From Tetracentron sinense (taxonomy: Eukaryota; Streptophyta; Magnoliopsida; Trochodendrales; Trochodendraceae), in NCBI GenBank assembly GCA_015143295.1, contig CM026557.1:38635965-38699964 (forward strand): a DNA stretch of 64,000 bases. The letters run 5' to 3'. Shown here piece after piece: positions 34,738-45,964 of the stretch; position 1 is the first letter of the stretch, and every line of letters begins with the position of its first letter. The notes under the pieces were generated by a model that worked only from the letters and a program-made list of their open reading frames with translations, was not told the origin of the DNA and did no database searches. A program made the translations under genes and the position numbers.

Positions 34738-35580
34738 CAATGTTACGTTGGTTTGTTTGGTTCGATTTCGAATTCACAGTTCACCACTCTAAAGGGAACT
34801 TTGTTCGGTAGGGGTAAGATGAGATAATTCGTATCTCGACTCGCTTAGGTTCTTTATAGCTTGGTTCGTTTGTAAATAAGTATATCATAAATAATTATTT
34901 TGAAAATCCATAAAAAAATGTCTTTTCTATAACTGGTTCGTGAACCCAAAAGAAAAATTCGTCTAACCCAAAGTATAAATTTATCGAACTTAGAAAAAAA
35001 ATATCAACGAACTCGAATAAAAAATCCGATTAACCAAGACCGTTTGAAACCACTGTATGGTTTACTCAATTTCACGAACCAATCTGAAACAAACCAAAAT
35101 CTTAATTTGGTTCACTCTGGCTCACAATTCACTCTAGTAGGCAACAAACTTGGTAACCCTATTCCAAACAAACAATGCGGTAGAAAACAATGTCAATCTC
35201 AAGCTACCACAATTTTAAACCCAATGTTACTTGGTTTGCTCGGTTCGAATTCGGGTTCGGGATTCGAAGTTCACCACTCTATAGTGAACCTGGTTCATTA
35301 GGGGTAAGATGAGATAATTTGTTTCTCGCCTTATCTTAGGTTCTTTAGTTTGGTTTGCTACTTAAGCATATAAAACAAATATATATTCTATAATATATTA
35401 TAAATACATTTTTTCAAGCAAGTAAATAATATATTACAAATACTTATTTTGAAAAACATAAAAATGCCTTTTTATAAACAATTTATGAATTTAAAATATA
35501 ATTTTGTCACACCCAAAGAAAAATATAAGTGAATTCGAATTAAAAAATCAACTAACTAAGACCATTTTGATTTGTGGTTT
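34738..35580. repeat. Two-copy tandem repeat, offset about 485 bp
   Basis: CAATGTTAC.TTGGTTTG, GTTCACCACTCTA and AGGGGTAAGATGAGATAAT occur at 34738-34840 and again at 35222-35320. Each is followed by an AT-rich stretch with CTAACCCAAAG-like words and AATCTGAAAC/AATCTAAACC. Non-coding. Confidence 0.65.
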
Positions 35581-35785
35581 CGTTCTAATTCATGAACCAA
35601 TCTAAACCTAATTCGGGTTCGCTCTGATTTGCGGTTGGCTCTATCATATAGCGAACTTGATAATCCATTAATTAAACCATTGGCTTAGTACTAGGACTTT
35701 TTCCTCACACTTATCTTTCCAAAACACATCAAATAAATTGGTTACTAATAAATTGGTTACTAATACCCAATCACCATTGAAAATA

Positions 35786-36059
35786 GGCTTTGGATTGTCT
35801 CTGGCGAAGCTAGAAACTCCTCTCGGGGTTCTATACATTGTGCGACAGTTGGCAAAAAAAATGGGGAGAAGTCATTTCATTTTCTCCATTTTGACTTCTC
35901 CATCTCTCCCCCTTTTTCTCATACACTTATCACCACATGTCTTAATAAATGTGGAGAAGTCAAAATCATAGGCCCATGATTTTGACTTCTCCACCACTGG
36001 TCACCTATTCTATGGAACCCGAGACAAGCCTTTCTAACTTCGCCAGACAATCCAAGGCC
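35786..36059. mobile_element. MULE-type MITE, copy 2
   Basis: Inverted ends GGCTTTGGATTGTCTCTGGC and the reverse complement of GCCAGACAATCCAAGGCC. A perfect 9-bp target duplication, TTGAAAATA, lies at 35777-35785 and 36060-36068. It has the same GGAGAAGTCATTTCATTTTC / GACTTCTCC centre as its relatives. Non-coding. Confidence 0.9.
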
Positions 36060-36380
36060 TTGAAAATAGACCATAGAGATCTTTGATGGGACCACCATGT
36101 TGGATTCATTGGATCTACGTATCATCGGTCCCCATCAACATTGCCATTTTACCTAAAACATTGAGCCACTGGGAAGATTAGAGACTAGAAACCACACCTG
36201 GTACGAAGGGTAGGTAGGAGGGTGTCCTTATATAGGGTAGATTATCCCAGAGTTTGAGTATTACTGTGAATGTGGTCCACTTCATTTTCCGAAGCTAGAA
36301 GAAAAAGGTCTTAGAGAAAGGGGAGAAAACAAGGGCTTCAGATTTTTTTTCTTCGGCCGAGGTGGCGCACCGGCGTCCAC

Positions 36381-36497
36381 ACATCATTGGACATGTGGCA
36401 ATAAAATGGGACGAAGTCATTTCATTTTCTCTCATAATTTTGGCTTCTCCCTACTTGATATCTCTCCCAATTTTATTGCCACATGTCAAATGATGTA
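36381..36497. mobile_element. Related MITE with different ends
   Basis: Arms ACATCATTGGACATGTGGCA and the reverse complement of TGCCACATGTCAAATGATGT enclose the same GAAGTCATTTCATTTTCTC...CTTCTCCCTACTTGATATCT centre as the MULE MITEs. The terminal sequence is unrelated to GGCTTTGGATTC. Confidence 0.65.
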
Positions 36498-37155
36498 TGT
36501 ATAGAAAATTAGCAAAAATTGGAGATTCTAAAAGGGGTGATCGATCGCCCACCAAGGGAGATCGATCGTTGGGTGGGAGATCAATTGACCGGAGCGTTGA
36601 TTTTTGGGAAAAATTACGGGAATTAGTCTTTTGTGCTTTGGAAAACTCCTAATTCGAGTGAGAGTCTTTCAATTCTAATTGTCTAGGATTTCAAGTTTAG
36701 GCCTATAAATAAAGGATTCTGAGTCTAGGGTAAGGTCATGGTTATGAGAATAAGATGAATATTTTAGAGCTCCCGGGGAGAGTGAGGTTTGCTCTCGGGG
36801 AGAGCCTTGCTAGTTCTCATGAGGAGTATGAGATAATATAAATGGTTTAAGCATATTAGGGCTTAGAAAAAAGTTAAAGGGATGATAGATAAAGATTGTT
36901 CTTAGGGTTCATTGAGAAGGTGACTTGAGTGAGGTGTATAAAAGGCTCTGGGCTTGGGTTGAGATTTAATCTGAGAGGAGAGTAAATATTGTATTGGGTT
37001 TCCTAAGGTTTCTCTGAATAAAGTAAAAGCAATCGGATCTTGACCCGTGGATGTAGGTACGTTATTGCCGAACCACATATATCTCTTGTGTTTTTTCTTT
37101 GGTGTGTTGTTTGTTTATTTTTTTCCGTCGGTGTTATTCTGTTATTTCCCTAACA
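36494..37155 (+). mobile_element. Ty1-copia-type 5' LTR (approximate start)
   Basis: The end is fixed by CCCTAACA (37155), immediately followed by a tRNA-Met primer binding site. A TATA box, CCTATAAATAAAGG, lies at about 36702. Upstream of it, 36535-36592 holds GATCGATCG palindromes (three in about 55 bp). The start at a TG near 36494 is inferred, because no partner LTR or 5-bp duplication is visible. Confidence 0.6.
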
Positions 37156-37156
37156 A

Positions 37157-37172
37157 TTGGTATCAGAGTTGC
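37157..37172 (+). other. Retrotransposon primer binding site
   Basis: TTGGTATCAGAGTTGC pairs with the 3' end of initiator tRNA-Met (usual plant form TGGTATCAGAGC), directly after the LTR end. Confidence 0.8.
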
Positions 37173-37229
37173 AAGTTAGTTTGGACAACTTTCTGTGGAG
37201 GAGGTTTGACGGAAAATGACCTTCATTCT

Positions 37230-37430
37230 GATAAAATAGTGTAAGATGGAGGTATACTTTAGAGATGATCTCACAGTCTCCAATAGTATAGACATTCTTC
37301 TAATAAAGTGGTTATTGGATTCAAGGACTTCGTTTGACGGAGTGGTTCGGACTTTTAGAGGGGCAGCTGATGTCCCTAAGTTGCGATGAAATCGAATTTC
37401 ACTTGGCCAGTGATACTTCCTCGGCTGTTG
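37230..37430 (+). pseudogene. Copia gag-pol remnant around the protease active site
   Basis: Reads DDLTVSNSIDI...KWLLDSRTSF, then FDGVVRTFRGAADVPKLR, a stop, NRISLG. Tnt1-type elements have WLLDSGASFHM... and FDGVVRTL.DVRHVPDLKRNLISLG, so this is a protease/pre-integrase piece with an internal deletion and stops. Most of gag and all of integrase/RT are gone. Confidence 0.5.
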
Positions 37431-37830
37431 CTACACAACAGAAGGTGAAGTGATCAAAATAAAGTGGAGAAAGTAATGATTCTTTGTTTTGATAAATGAG
37501 AAGAAGTGTGATGATGTGTATCTCCTGGTTGGAATACGAGCGTAAGTGAAGCTACTACAAGGTCTGCAGGAATTAGAAGCCGGGTGTTATGCAACCGGTA
37601 GAAAGCTCACCTAGAGTCTCTTTTCACAGTTTGGGCGGAGATGGGTATCCGGTGGGTTTCCGAAAGGAAGGAGATGGTGAGGTGCCTCAGGCGGAGATGA
37701 TGAGTCGATTTCCTCGTCTGGGGTTCTTCTAGAATAGAGGACGAATTTTCAGGCTATACATGAGTTTTGACCAGGTTTTATCAAATCTGGTGGAGTGTTT
37801 TCCGAGAGGGTTTAAGAGTGTGTAGCTAGT

Positions 37831-37985
37831 AGGTCTCTTTCGCAGATGGTGTAGAGGTGGGCTAAGTTAAAAGTTTTTTTGTGGGTTTCTTTCGTAAATG
37901 GTGTAGAGACAGGTATACCAAAAGGTTGTTTGGTGGGTCTCTAACGCAAATGGTGTAGAGACGGGTAGACCAAACGGTTGTTTGC
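37831..37985 (+). repeat. Minisatellite, about 51 bp x 3
   Basis: Unit GGGTCTCTTTCGCAAATGG...TGTAGAGACGGGTA.ACCAAA.GGTTGTTT, repeated three times with increasing divergence leftward. A PBS-linked copia remnant lies upstream. Confidence 0.8.
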
Positions 37986-39751
37986 AGTATTTACAAACGG
38001 GTTTGCGGTAATTGCAAACGGGGTGACAGAATTTTGAGAGAGATTCTGATTCGAGGTGGAGGTACTTCCCGGATGTGGGTGATACGGTGTTCTATCTTGA
38101 AGGTTTGCTTGGTGATTAGCAAATCGATCCTATTGAGCTTGAATTCGGGTAAGTGATTTTTGTTAATAACACCCTTCTTGCTATTTAGTCCCACATTGAA
38201 AATGGAGGGAACCATTCTTGAGTTTTTAATATTTTTTCTCACTGTACTCTTGGTCATGTGTATACGAGTGGATGATACAAAAAAAAATATTTGCTAGGAC
38301 TCTGAGAGCTTTGAGACTATTCGACAAGTTGAGATCTATTTCTTTTTCCTTATTTAATTATTTTAAGTTAAAATATTTGAAACTTCAAAGTTCAAAATAG
38401 GTAATCATACATTTTATTCTTTAAAAAACTAGGTTATATTCCTAAGTTATATTTTTTTTCTCGATTCTTTTAACAAATTATGTATTAAACTTGTACCAGT
38501 TTGTTTTTTTATGTGTACAAGTCGGAACAGATCTTATGTTCCCTCAATGATGGTGGGCGGCATCCACTACTTGTGGGTATATCCATAAAAAATACTAATT
38601 ATATAATGAGGCAAACTCGATCCTTCATAATTTGTACTTTGACTAAAATACCTTATTGCCGAACACACAAGATCATAATGTCGACTTGCACAAACAAAAC
38701 GGACTCAACTAATCGAATTATTCAACCAATGAATTTTTGGCATCTATTTTATTTTTGTGGGAACCGGTTTCATACACTCATGATTCAAACTGAATAATAC
38801 CCTAATTGACATTCTATGATAAACATCTCTTAATTAGGAGACGCTAATTAATATTAATTTGGTCAATTCAAAGTCAATCCATTTGAGACCAATAAATCCA
38901 CCACTATCATTTTTTTGAAAGTAATTTTAGGAGAACATTTTATTAATTTTAGTGAATTTCTCATTTTTTTTAGAATAAGAAGATAAGAATTTTATGCTGG
39001 GCACAAGAAATCAACACCAAAAATCTTAGCCTACTGCTCGACAAAAGAGGAGAGTGCATCAAATTAGCTTTTTAAAGCTATTCTTTTTCTTGTATGAAAT
39101 CATTAGGCAACCTTTTGTAAAATTCTTAGTAAGAAATTTCATCATATCCCATTTCCAACTTGAGGGAAAGAAAAGAGAGAGAGAGAGAGTAAAGATAAGG
39201 ATATGAAACGATGGAATCAGATGGTGGGGGAATCATATCAGCCAAGGAAAATGAAAAAACAGTGGAAGAGAGGCATAGACTTATGTTAGGTCTCTTTTGT
39301 AGTTTCTCCAAGCAATAATCACATGTCAACAGCGAGAGAGTATTATTATTTGGCCTTTTCTATTGTCCACTTGTTGGGTGGTCACATGCATGGTCTATGA
39401 GTAGTATTATAAGCTCACGTTCACCCATTTGGAGGAATGCTAGTCATACTCTTAGAATTCAAAAACAGTTTCCATACCCTCACTGCTGCTCAAGTGACAC
39501 ATGTTACCTTAGGGCGAGTTTTATTTAGTAAAATAACAATGTAGGATTAATTTAAGTATACAAAGGAGCATTTGATAAAACTTCAAATAAGAGTTTATTG
39601 ACTTATTCCACTAAATTAAGCTCTTATTTAATAATAAGATTGTTTAACAATATTTTAATGATGCCTAAATGTTTTAGCAATAAGTGATTTTATCACTTAT
39701 TCAGAAAGAAATTCAAAGTTACTTTTTGAAAAAATACTTATTTTACCTAAG
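37986..39751. other. AT-rich intergenic sequence
   Basis: Includes an LTR-like segment near 38186 (TAGTCCCACATTGAAAATGG) and an (AG)n tract at 39174-39188. No gene supported. Confidence 0.3.
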
Positions 39752-40000
39752 AGTAATAGTCCCCTTGTCGGCGAGGAGGGGACTATTCCTCCTCACTCAC
39801 ATAACTGACCCTTTAACTCTCATTAACTCAGGTTAATTTATTTTATTTTATTTTTCTAAAAACTAAGGGTAAATGGGTGAACCTTAAGGGTGGATGAATC
39901 TTAACCACAATAAAATGAGGTTAAAAGGGGGACACATGACAAGAAAATGGGAGTTGAGACACCCTTCCATGTATCACTGATCGTGGAGGTGATTATTTTC
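39752..40000. mobile_element. MITE, AATAATCACCTCC-end subfamily
   Basis: Left AGTAATAGTCCCCTTGTCGG with hairpin CCCCTTGTCGGCGAGGAGGGG. Right end GTGGAGGTGATTATTTTC. The core includes AAAACTAAGGGTAAATGGG, GGATGAATCTTAACCAC and GGGGGACACATGACA. Confidence 0.65.
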
Positions 40001-40086
40001 CTTTACTTAGTAAGTAATTTAAAGTTATCTTTTGAAAAAGAACTTATTTTATTTATACAGAGAAAGGCGAGAAATTCTACCAGTGG

Positions 40087-40165
40087 GGCTGGCTAGCACT
40101 TAATAGAGATAGATACTTCCAAAGGTTTCCTTCTCACAAGCGTGAGCTGCGGGTATTGATCCCCT
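40087..40165 (+). mobile_element. Possible tRNA-derived SINE head
   Basis: GGGCTGGCTAGCACTTAATA resembles an extended A box and GCGGGTATTGATCCCC a B box about 60 bases later. Weak; it directly precedes a MITE. Confidence 0.3.
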
Positions 40166-40177
40166 TCATCCGAAGGT

Positions 40178-40350
40178 AGGATCACAACCAATTGCAATCG
40201 AATTCAAGAGAGATCAATTGCTAACGTGTCATATTTGGATTCGAGGAAAAAACATGTGTGAAAATTCAAATTAAAAAAAAAATTCCCCTCCAATCCAACT
40301 GTGACACATAGGCAATTGTAATTGACTGTGATCCTATCTACTTAAGATGA
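40178..40350. mobile_element. MITE family D, copy 1
   Basis: Inverted ends AGGATCACAACCAATTGCAA and the reverse complement of TTGTAATTGACTGTGATCCT, with further arms AATTCAAGAGAGATCAATTGC and GTGTCATA/TGTGACACA. Confidence 0.75.
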
Positions 40351-40877
40351 CATAGCCTCTAGTTAGGGGTTAGATGGAGTGTTGATAATGGAGAAAGAAT
40401 CAAAATTTGGGGGCGTGGGTTTATAGTGTTTCCCAGCCTATCTACACGAGGCCCTTAATCACGTGGCTGACTTCATTAATGGAGCTAGTTGGTCTATCAT
40501 CAGCAACTCCATCAACCAGGCTAAGGCACATGCAATTTCTCCGAGACTCGTAATAATCTCCAGTTGTTACAGGACTCGTGCCACGTGTTTCTTTTAAATC
40601 CTCTTAACTGTGGTTAAGAATCACCATCCTAGGTTAAAAAAAAATATTATAAAAAATTTATCACTAAGAATTAGTGAAATTTAAATGGGGTTAAAAAAAT
40701 TAATATTTTTTCCAATATACGCCATCTTTATATATATTCTCCTCTTCCTGGGCTTTGGAAACTATCCCATACCGACTAAACTTGAGCCTTTTCTTGTGGA
40801 AGTGTCTTACGAATACTTTGGCTGTCACTGTAAGATTAGTTACACAAGTTCAAGCCATATTCTTTTTCTATGCTGTA

Positions 40878-40930
40878 ACCAGGGGTGGAGCTAGGAATTT
40901 ATCTTTGGTAGGGGGGTAAGTACATGTATT
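40878..40930 (+). repeat. hAT-like terminal sequence
   Basis: CAGGGGTGGAGCTAGG matches the CAGGGGCGGAGCCA-type end of hAT-like plant elements. The same end occurs at 52487. The partner end was not located. Confidence 0.4.
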
Positions 40931-41094
40931 AAAAAAAATTATTATTTTATAAAGCAAGATGCATGCATGAAATATTATAGGGTTGGGGTTCGGGGGTATA
41001 GCCCTGAGATTTTTTTTTTGATAGAGCTATTATTATATATATATATATTTTATAGTTTTTTATATTACATATATAAAATATTTACAAAATATTT

Positions 41095-41120
41095 GGGGGG
41101 GGGGGGGGGGGGGGGGGGGG
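41095..41120 (+). repeat. Poly-G run, 26 bases
   Basis: Uninterrupted G homopolymer in otherwise AT-rich DNA. Its exact length is unreliable in most sequencing data. Confidence 0.9.
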
Positions 41121-41726
41121 CATTTGGTTTGGGTACTCGGGTTCATGCCATATTCTCATCTCCAAAGTCAACATTTTGAGACCTCTTAGGTGGAGACCAC
41201 CCCGAGACCGTTCATTCAATTTTCTTCTAAATTCCATGCATTTTTTTTTTCTTCACACTGATGTGAATACTCTCCACCCGCCCACTAATGAACATATACT
41301 AACACCTAACCCGGGGCGTTGCGGCCTAAACGTATATCTCCACACTAGAAAAAAATAAAATAAAAATGTGAATGGTCTTGGGGTGGTATCTAAATGGACG
41401 GTCTCAATAGCAAAATTCGGTTAAAAATTCACAACCTGGTTTCAGCAGTAAAAACGTTACACATCAATTCTAATCTTCAATAAATAAATAAAAAAAAAAT
41501 CAATTCTAATCAAGTCATATTCACTCTTGCATATTTGGTGTAGGTGTGGTAGGAATTGAAAGGTTTTTATATAAGATATTATATATCACATCACACTAAT
41601 ATTTAAATTAGATTAGGTTTGAATAAATAAAATAGATTTGATTAAGGTTTTGTTTTTATCTTATTTTTAGATAAATCTAATCATTTTTTTTTTTCTGGTA
41701 ACACAAACACTAAAGAGATAATATTG

Positions 41727-41917
41727 GATCACAGCAAATTGCTATTGAATTTAAGAAAATTCAATTGCATATGTGGCAGGTGTTGATTGGAGGAGAACAA
41801 AAATTTAAAATTTGAATTTTAGCTCTTATTCCCTCATATCCAATCTACATTTGCCACGTATGCAATTGAATTCTCTTGAATTCAATTGCAATTGGCTGTG
41901 ATCCTATCCACTATATA
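41727..41917. mobile_element. MITE family D, copy 2
   Basis: Ends TGGATCACAGCAAATTGC and the reverse complement of GCAATTGGCTGTGATCC, then AATTCAATTGCATA.GTGGCA arms. Longer inverted arms than copy 1, around an AATTTAAAATTTGAATTT palindromic centre. Confidence 0.8.
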
Positions 41918-42017
41918 TCACTCAACTCTCGTCCACACACTTTTTGGCAGAAGTCACTTGCACCCACACAACCTGTAAATCTCTTTTTAGTTAATGGTAT
42001 AATTTAACTATGATTAA

Positions 42018-42092
42018 TGGTTAGCTGAGAGGTTGGAGCTCTTGCAGACTCGTTACCTAGTGGGGATTGGATCCCTCCCTCAGCAGAGAGGC
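42018..42092 (+). mobile_element. Possible tRNA-derived SINE head
   Basis: TTAGCTGAGAGGTTGGAGC resembles an A box. GGGGATTGGATCCC, about 40 bases on, resembles a B box. No intact cloverleaf. Confidence 0.4.
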
Positions 42093-42106
42093 ATATCCAA
42101 GGAAAT

Positions 42107-42645
42107 CCAAGGAAGCACGAATATGGATACGAATACGAGATATGGGTACGATACGATATGGATACGGTGATACGGCAAAACCTAAAAAAAACAAGATATG
42201 GGTACGGTAAGGATACGTCTGTAATTTAAAAAAAATAAAAATAATAATACTATATTTTGTATTATAATTATAAAATAATTATTGGTTCAGTTCTGTTTAT
42301 GTATAAAAAAGACCATGTCCATGCAAAAACAAAATAAATAGGGTTATCTCATCATCCACTAAGAAAAAAAGAAAGTCATCCTAGCATCCACTAAGCAAAA
42401 TATGAAGAAGATCATGTCCATGCAAAAACAAAAGAGATAGGGGTGAACCCCTGGGTCTCAAAAAAAAAAAAAAAAAAGTTCATGGCAGTATCCCGGCCAT
42501 ATCGGAGCCATATCCGTAATAAAAATTTTGTTTTAAATTAACAGGATACGTTTGAGTCATATCCCGTATGTATCCCATCATATCGGTATCTAATACGTAT
42601 CTGATACGGGTATGATTACCTATTTGAAGTATCCATGCTTTCTAG
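42107..42645. mobile_element. GATACG/TATCC-rich inverted-repeat element
   Basis: The left arm GGAAGCACGAATATGGATAC with many GATACG/GATATGG words is mirrored on the right by CCATATCCG, GTATCCC and TACTATCC-type words, ending AGTATCCATGCTTTC. The centre is AT-rich and includes CATGTCCATGCAAAAACAAA twice. Confidence 0.6.
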
Positions 42646-42861
42646 GGCACATCTCATCACTGGTACAAGAAGCGGGGTGTAATTCCAATATAGATAGGGG
42701 AGCATTATTCAGCCAAGTGTCAATCAGCTGACCTTGTGCTGCAATTTTTGCTATTTTTTGTACACTTTTAGAGTGAGTGGTGAGTTTACCTTTATTGTAC
42801 AGTTACTTTAGGTCTGATGGTGTGTGGTTTAGTGTTACCTTAATATTATTTATGAGCTGGC

Positions 42862-43075
42862 CTATAGGTACTCCCAAATGTACTCCCGAATATACACCTT
42901 ATTCCGTTTATAACTAACATAAGGGCCATGATTAGAGTTGGCCTATTTTGTCTTTTCTAATGCCACATCAACTCTAATCGTAACGGTTTAATAATTAAGA
43001 TAAATGGTTAGGATTTGGGAATATATTTGAGAGTATACTTTGGAAGTATCCCTAGACTAATTCATTATTAATACC
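42862..43075. mobile_element. MITE family C, copy 2
   Basis: Homologous to 29885-30115 over its full length: TAGGTACTCCCAAATGTACTCCC, CTCTAATCGTAACGG, GTATCCCTAGACTAATTCAT. Confidence 0.65.
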
Positions 43076-43181
43076 AAAAAAAATAAATAAATAACCGGGC
43101 CATGATTTTAATAATTTTAGTTGTATCCATTTTCGTAATTTAACTTTTTCTAAGCACTAATCTCTATGATCAGGCAACAGG

Positions 43182-44463
43182 GGGTTTTTCCCAGATTGCC
43201 CCTTTAGTATGGGGTTCTTCCCCAAATAACCAGGTTTTGAAAACCCTTCTCTAAATGCCCTTATCATACATTTTCTATAATTCAGTATTTATGAAAAGTC
43301 TTAAATACCCATCCATTGATTTTGAAAGAAGAAGAATTTGGATTTAGGATCATGGATGAGAGATCTTCGGTCCCAGCCCATTTCGGACGAGAGTTTTTCA
43401 TCCCCAACCCATTTCCGGCGAGAGTTCTTCATTCCAAGAAGAAGAAGAAGAGGATACGTACGTGGATGAGATGAATGAAGCTTACCCACTCCCCTCATCT
43501 TCCAAATACTCCTCCATTACCATCTATACTGATTTTGAAAGAAGAATAATAAAAAAGAAGAAGAAAAGATGAAAAAATCGTAAAAATCTGAGTTTCCCGA
43601 AATTTTTTACTCGTAGTGTCGATACAGTGCATCGACCTCGTGCATTTTATGCATCGACCCCGTGCAAAATACATCGACCGCGTACAAAATGAATTAGGTT
43701 GATGCAATGCATCGACCTTATGCAAAATGCATCGACTGTGTATAAAATGGACTAGGTTAATGCAATGCATCGACCCCGTGCAAAATGCATCGACCGCGTA
43801 CAAAATGCACTAGGTTGATGCAATGCATCGACCTCGTGCATTTTATGCATTGACCCGTACAAAATGTATCGACTGCGTACAAAATACATTAGATTGATAC
43901 AATGCATCGACCTCGTGCATTTTATGCATCGACCCTGTGCAAAATGCATCGATCGTCGTCTTCAAGCTTAGAAATATGATTGTAAATCATAGAAAATGGA
44001 AAAAAAACACATGTAAACATATATATAACATGAAATTTAAGATTTTGAACTATAAATACAATGATTATAAACATTTTTCCATGAATTAATCATACATGCA
44101 ACGATTTTTTTGAATTCATTTTTTTTAAAACACAAGAAACTCGAAAATGAGGGTTGTTCTTCGGTTAATGACGTTTTTTCACGAAAAGAACATGGAAAGA
44201 ATGCTTTTGGAATAAAGATCTCTCGTCGGAAATGAGGTGAGAATGAAATTCTCTAGTAAGAAATAGGGTGAGAACGAAGAACTTGTTGGAAATGAGATAG
44301 GGATACCCAAAGTCTTTTCTTCAAATGATTTGGATAAAATGGACAAAGTTTGCATGTGCGAATAGATGCACATGTGTGTGGGGACATTTAGAGAAGAGTT
44401 TTTAAAACTTGATTATTTGGTGAAGAACCTCATGCTAAAAGGGCAATCTGGGAAAAACACCTA
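43182..44463. mobile_element. 1.28-kb inverted-repeat element carrying a minisatellite
   Basis: Roughly 80-bp terminal arms: GGGGTTTTTCCCAGATTGCC..., GGTTCTTCCCCAAATAA..., ...CTTCTCTAAATGCCC. They match the reverse complement of the right end, which reads GGTGTTTTTCCCAGATTGCC, GGTTCTTCACCAAATAA and CTTCTCTAAATGTCCC. Just inside, each arm repeats CCATTTC.GRCGAGAG modules. The centre is a minisatellite. No transposase and no clear target duplication. It ends about 240 bp upstream of the F-box start, close to its promoter. Confidence 0.75.
43622..43965. repeat. GCATCGACC minisatellite
   Basis: Basic words TGCATCGACC and GTGCAAAATGCATCG (or GTACAAAATG) repeat about 14 times, grouped into a higher-order unit of roughly 90-120 bp containing TAGGTTGATGCAATGCATCG. 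The minus strand is open and encodes repeated CTRSMH/FARGRCI peptides, but without a promoter or splice context I do not call a gene. Confidence 0.85.
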
Positions 44464-44652
44464 AATCTAGACCGTTTCGTACAATTTAGATATCTGATTA
44501 TCAAAATCACTGCATAGTAGTAAAGTTATATCCTATCCATGTTATCTTTTGTTTTTTCAGTGGAAATGTTATCATGTAACACACACCTATCCTAATCATT
44601 CCACCGGACTTGAAATTTAATGTTAGCAAATTAAAACCCTTTCTTCGAAGTG

Positions 44653-44660
44653 TATATATA
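44653..44660 (+). promoter_or_regulatory. TATA box of the F-box/kelch gene
   Basis: TATATATA lies 48-55 bases upstream of the ATG, implying a short leader starting near 44685. Confidence 0.6.
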
Positions 44661-44707
44661 ACTCCAATAAATCCGTAAAGTGCAGTCTCTCTCAAAGTCT
44701 CAAAGTC

Positions 44708-45964
44708 ATGGCTGAGAGCTGCAACTCTCGAGGTTTCTCATGGCTGATGAAATCCTGCTTTCCGAATCCCCAGCAGGAATCCCGCCGTGAAACCACCTAT
44801 CTCATCAAAGTCTCTGACAAAATCCGCTCTGAAAACCGTCTTCACAGCCACCGAACCAGTTTTTATTCCCTCCCCGAAGACCTCCTCCTCGAATGCCTCT
44901 CTAGAGTTTCTTCCACTTCTCTCCCTTCTGTCTCTCTCGTCTGCCGCCGATGGTCTCAACTTCTCGACTCTTCGGCCTTCTCCGATCTCCGCCGCAACCA
45001 CGGCCTTCTTCATCAAACAGTATTTGCCCTTGCCGTCACAGATTTCGGCGTTCATGCTGCGAATCACCGAATCGGAGAGGAATCCTCTTGGAAAATTACT
45101 TCTTTTCCTGCTATCCAGATCGTCACGCAAGAAATCTTCGAGGCGTCATTCTCTCACGCGCGTTTATCGGCGATCGGGAGGGGAATCTACATTCTCGGTC
45201 GAAATGCGACGGTCCGATACGATACATGGACTGGTACAGTCACCTCAAGATCGCCGATGATTTTTCCGAGAAAAAAGTTCGCTGCTGCCGTAGTCTCCGG
45301 GAAAATCTACATCTCCGGTGGCGCTGCTCTTACTGCGTCAGTAGAGGAATATGACACAGAGAGCGACACGTGGAGGATCGTGGCGGAGGCGCCGAGACGG
45401 CGATACGGCTGCATTGGAGCTTCCGTCGACGGGATCTTTTATGTAATCGGAGGTTTGAAAATCGGTGGCCGTTCTGAGGTTACTCGCGGTGGAGGGACGG
45501 AGGCACACGTGTATGCTAGTTCAATGGATTTGTACGATGTAGAGGCGCGAGTGTGGTTGAGGAGCCGTGCAGTTCCCGGCGGAGGGTGCGTGGTGGCAGC
45601 TTGCGCCGCCGGGGGATACGTTTACGTTCTGGCGAGCCACGCAGTGGAGCTCTCCTTTTGGAGGTACGATGGCCGGAGGAGTGGAGCTTTTGGGGAGTGG
45701 TGCAGGATAAAGAGTCCTCCACTACCTGCACAAGTTAGATTGGACAGTACAGTGAGATTTTGCTGTGTTGGGGTTAGAGAGAAGGTGGTGCTGGTGCAGG
45801 TGTTGGGCTGTATTGACGACCTATTGAGGAGAAGTGGGAGAAGCTGTAGAGGGTTAAAGGAAGGTTTGGTTTTGGTGTACGATAGCGAGGCCGGAGACTG
45901 GAGTAGAGGCGCCGATCTGCCGGAGATTATCCGTCGGGCTGCTTGTGTTTGTATCGAGTGCTAA
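44708..45964 (+). CDS. F-box/kelch-repeat protein (At5g26960-like)
   Basis: Intronless, 418 aa. F-box at residues about 53-96 (LPEDLLLECLSRV, VCRRWSQLLDS) binds a SKP1-type adaptor in an SCF ubiquitin ligase. Kelch-type repeats span about 180-410, for example MIFPRKKFAAAVVSGKIYISGG, RRYGCIGASVDGIFYVIGG, VPGGGCVVAACAAGGYVYVL; they would form a beta-propeller that recruits the substrate. The N-terminal CNSRGFSWLMKSC and the tail DLPEIIRRAACVCIE closely match what I recall of Arabidopsis At5g26960 (413 aa). The ATG at 44708 is the first in frame after the TATA box. GC content is clearly higher than in the flanks. The substrate is unknown. Frames on the other strand and in +2/+3 over this interval are shadows. 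Confidence 0.95.
   Translation: MAESCNSRGFSWLMKSCFPNPQQESRRETTYLIKVSDKIRSENRLHSHRTSFYSLPEDLLLECLSRVSSTSLPSVSLVCRRWSQLLDSSAFSDLRRNHGLLHQTVFALAVTDFGVHAANHRIGEESSWKITSFPAIQIVTQEIFEASFSHARLSAIGRGIYILGRNATVRYDTWTGTVTSRSPMIFPRKKFAAAVVSGKIYISGGAALTASVEEYDTESDTWRIVAEAPRRRYGCIGASVDGIFYVIGGLKIGGRSEVTRGGGTEAHVYASSMDLYDVEARVWLRSRAVPGGGCVVAACAAGGYVYVLASHAVELSFWRYDGRRSGAFGEWCRIKSPPLPAQVRLDSTVRFCCVGVREKVVLVQVLGCIDDLLRRSGRSCRGLKEGLVLVYDSEAGDWSRGADLPEIIRRAACVCIEC

Noticed and set aside
43495..43949. Open frames encoding repeated CTRSMH peptides, and a superficial resemblance to a CRISPR array
   Set aside because: The units are contiguous, degenerate and lack unique spacers. This is a minisatellite in a plant transposon.
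44738..45731. Overlapping frames on both strands of the F-box gene
   Set aside because: Shadows of a GC-rich coding region; the 418-aa frame explains the locus.
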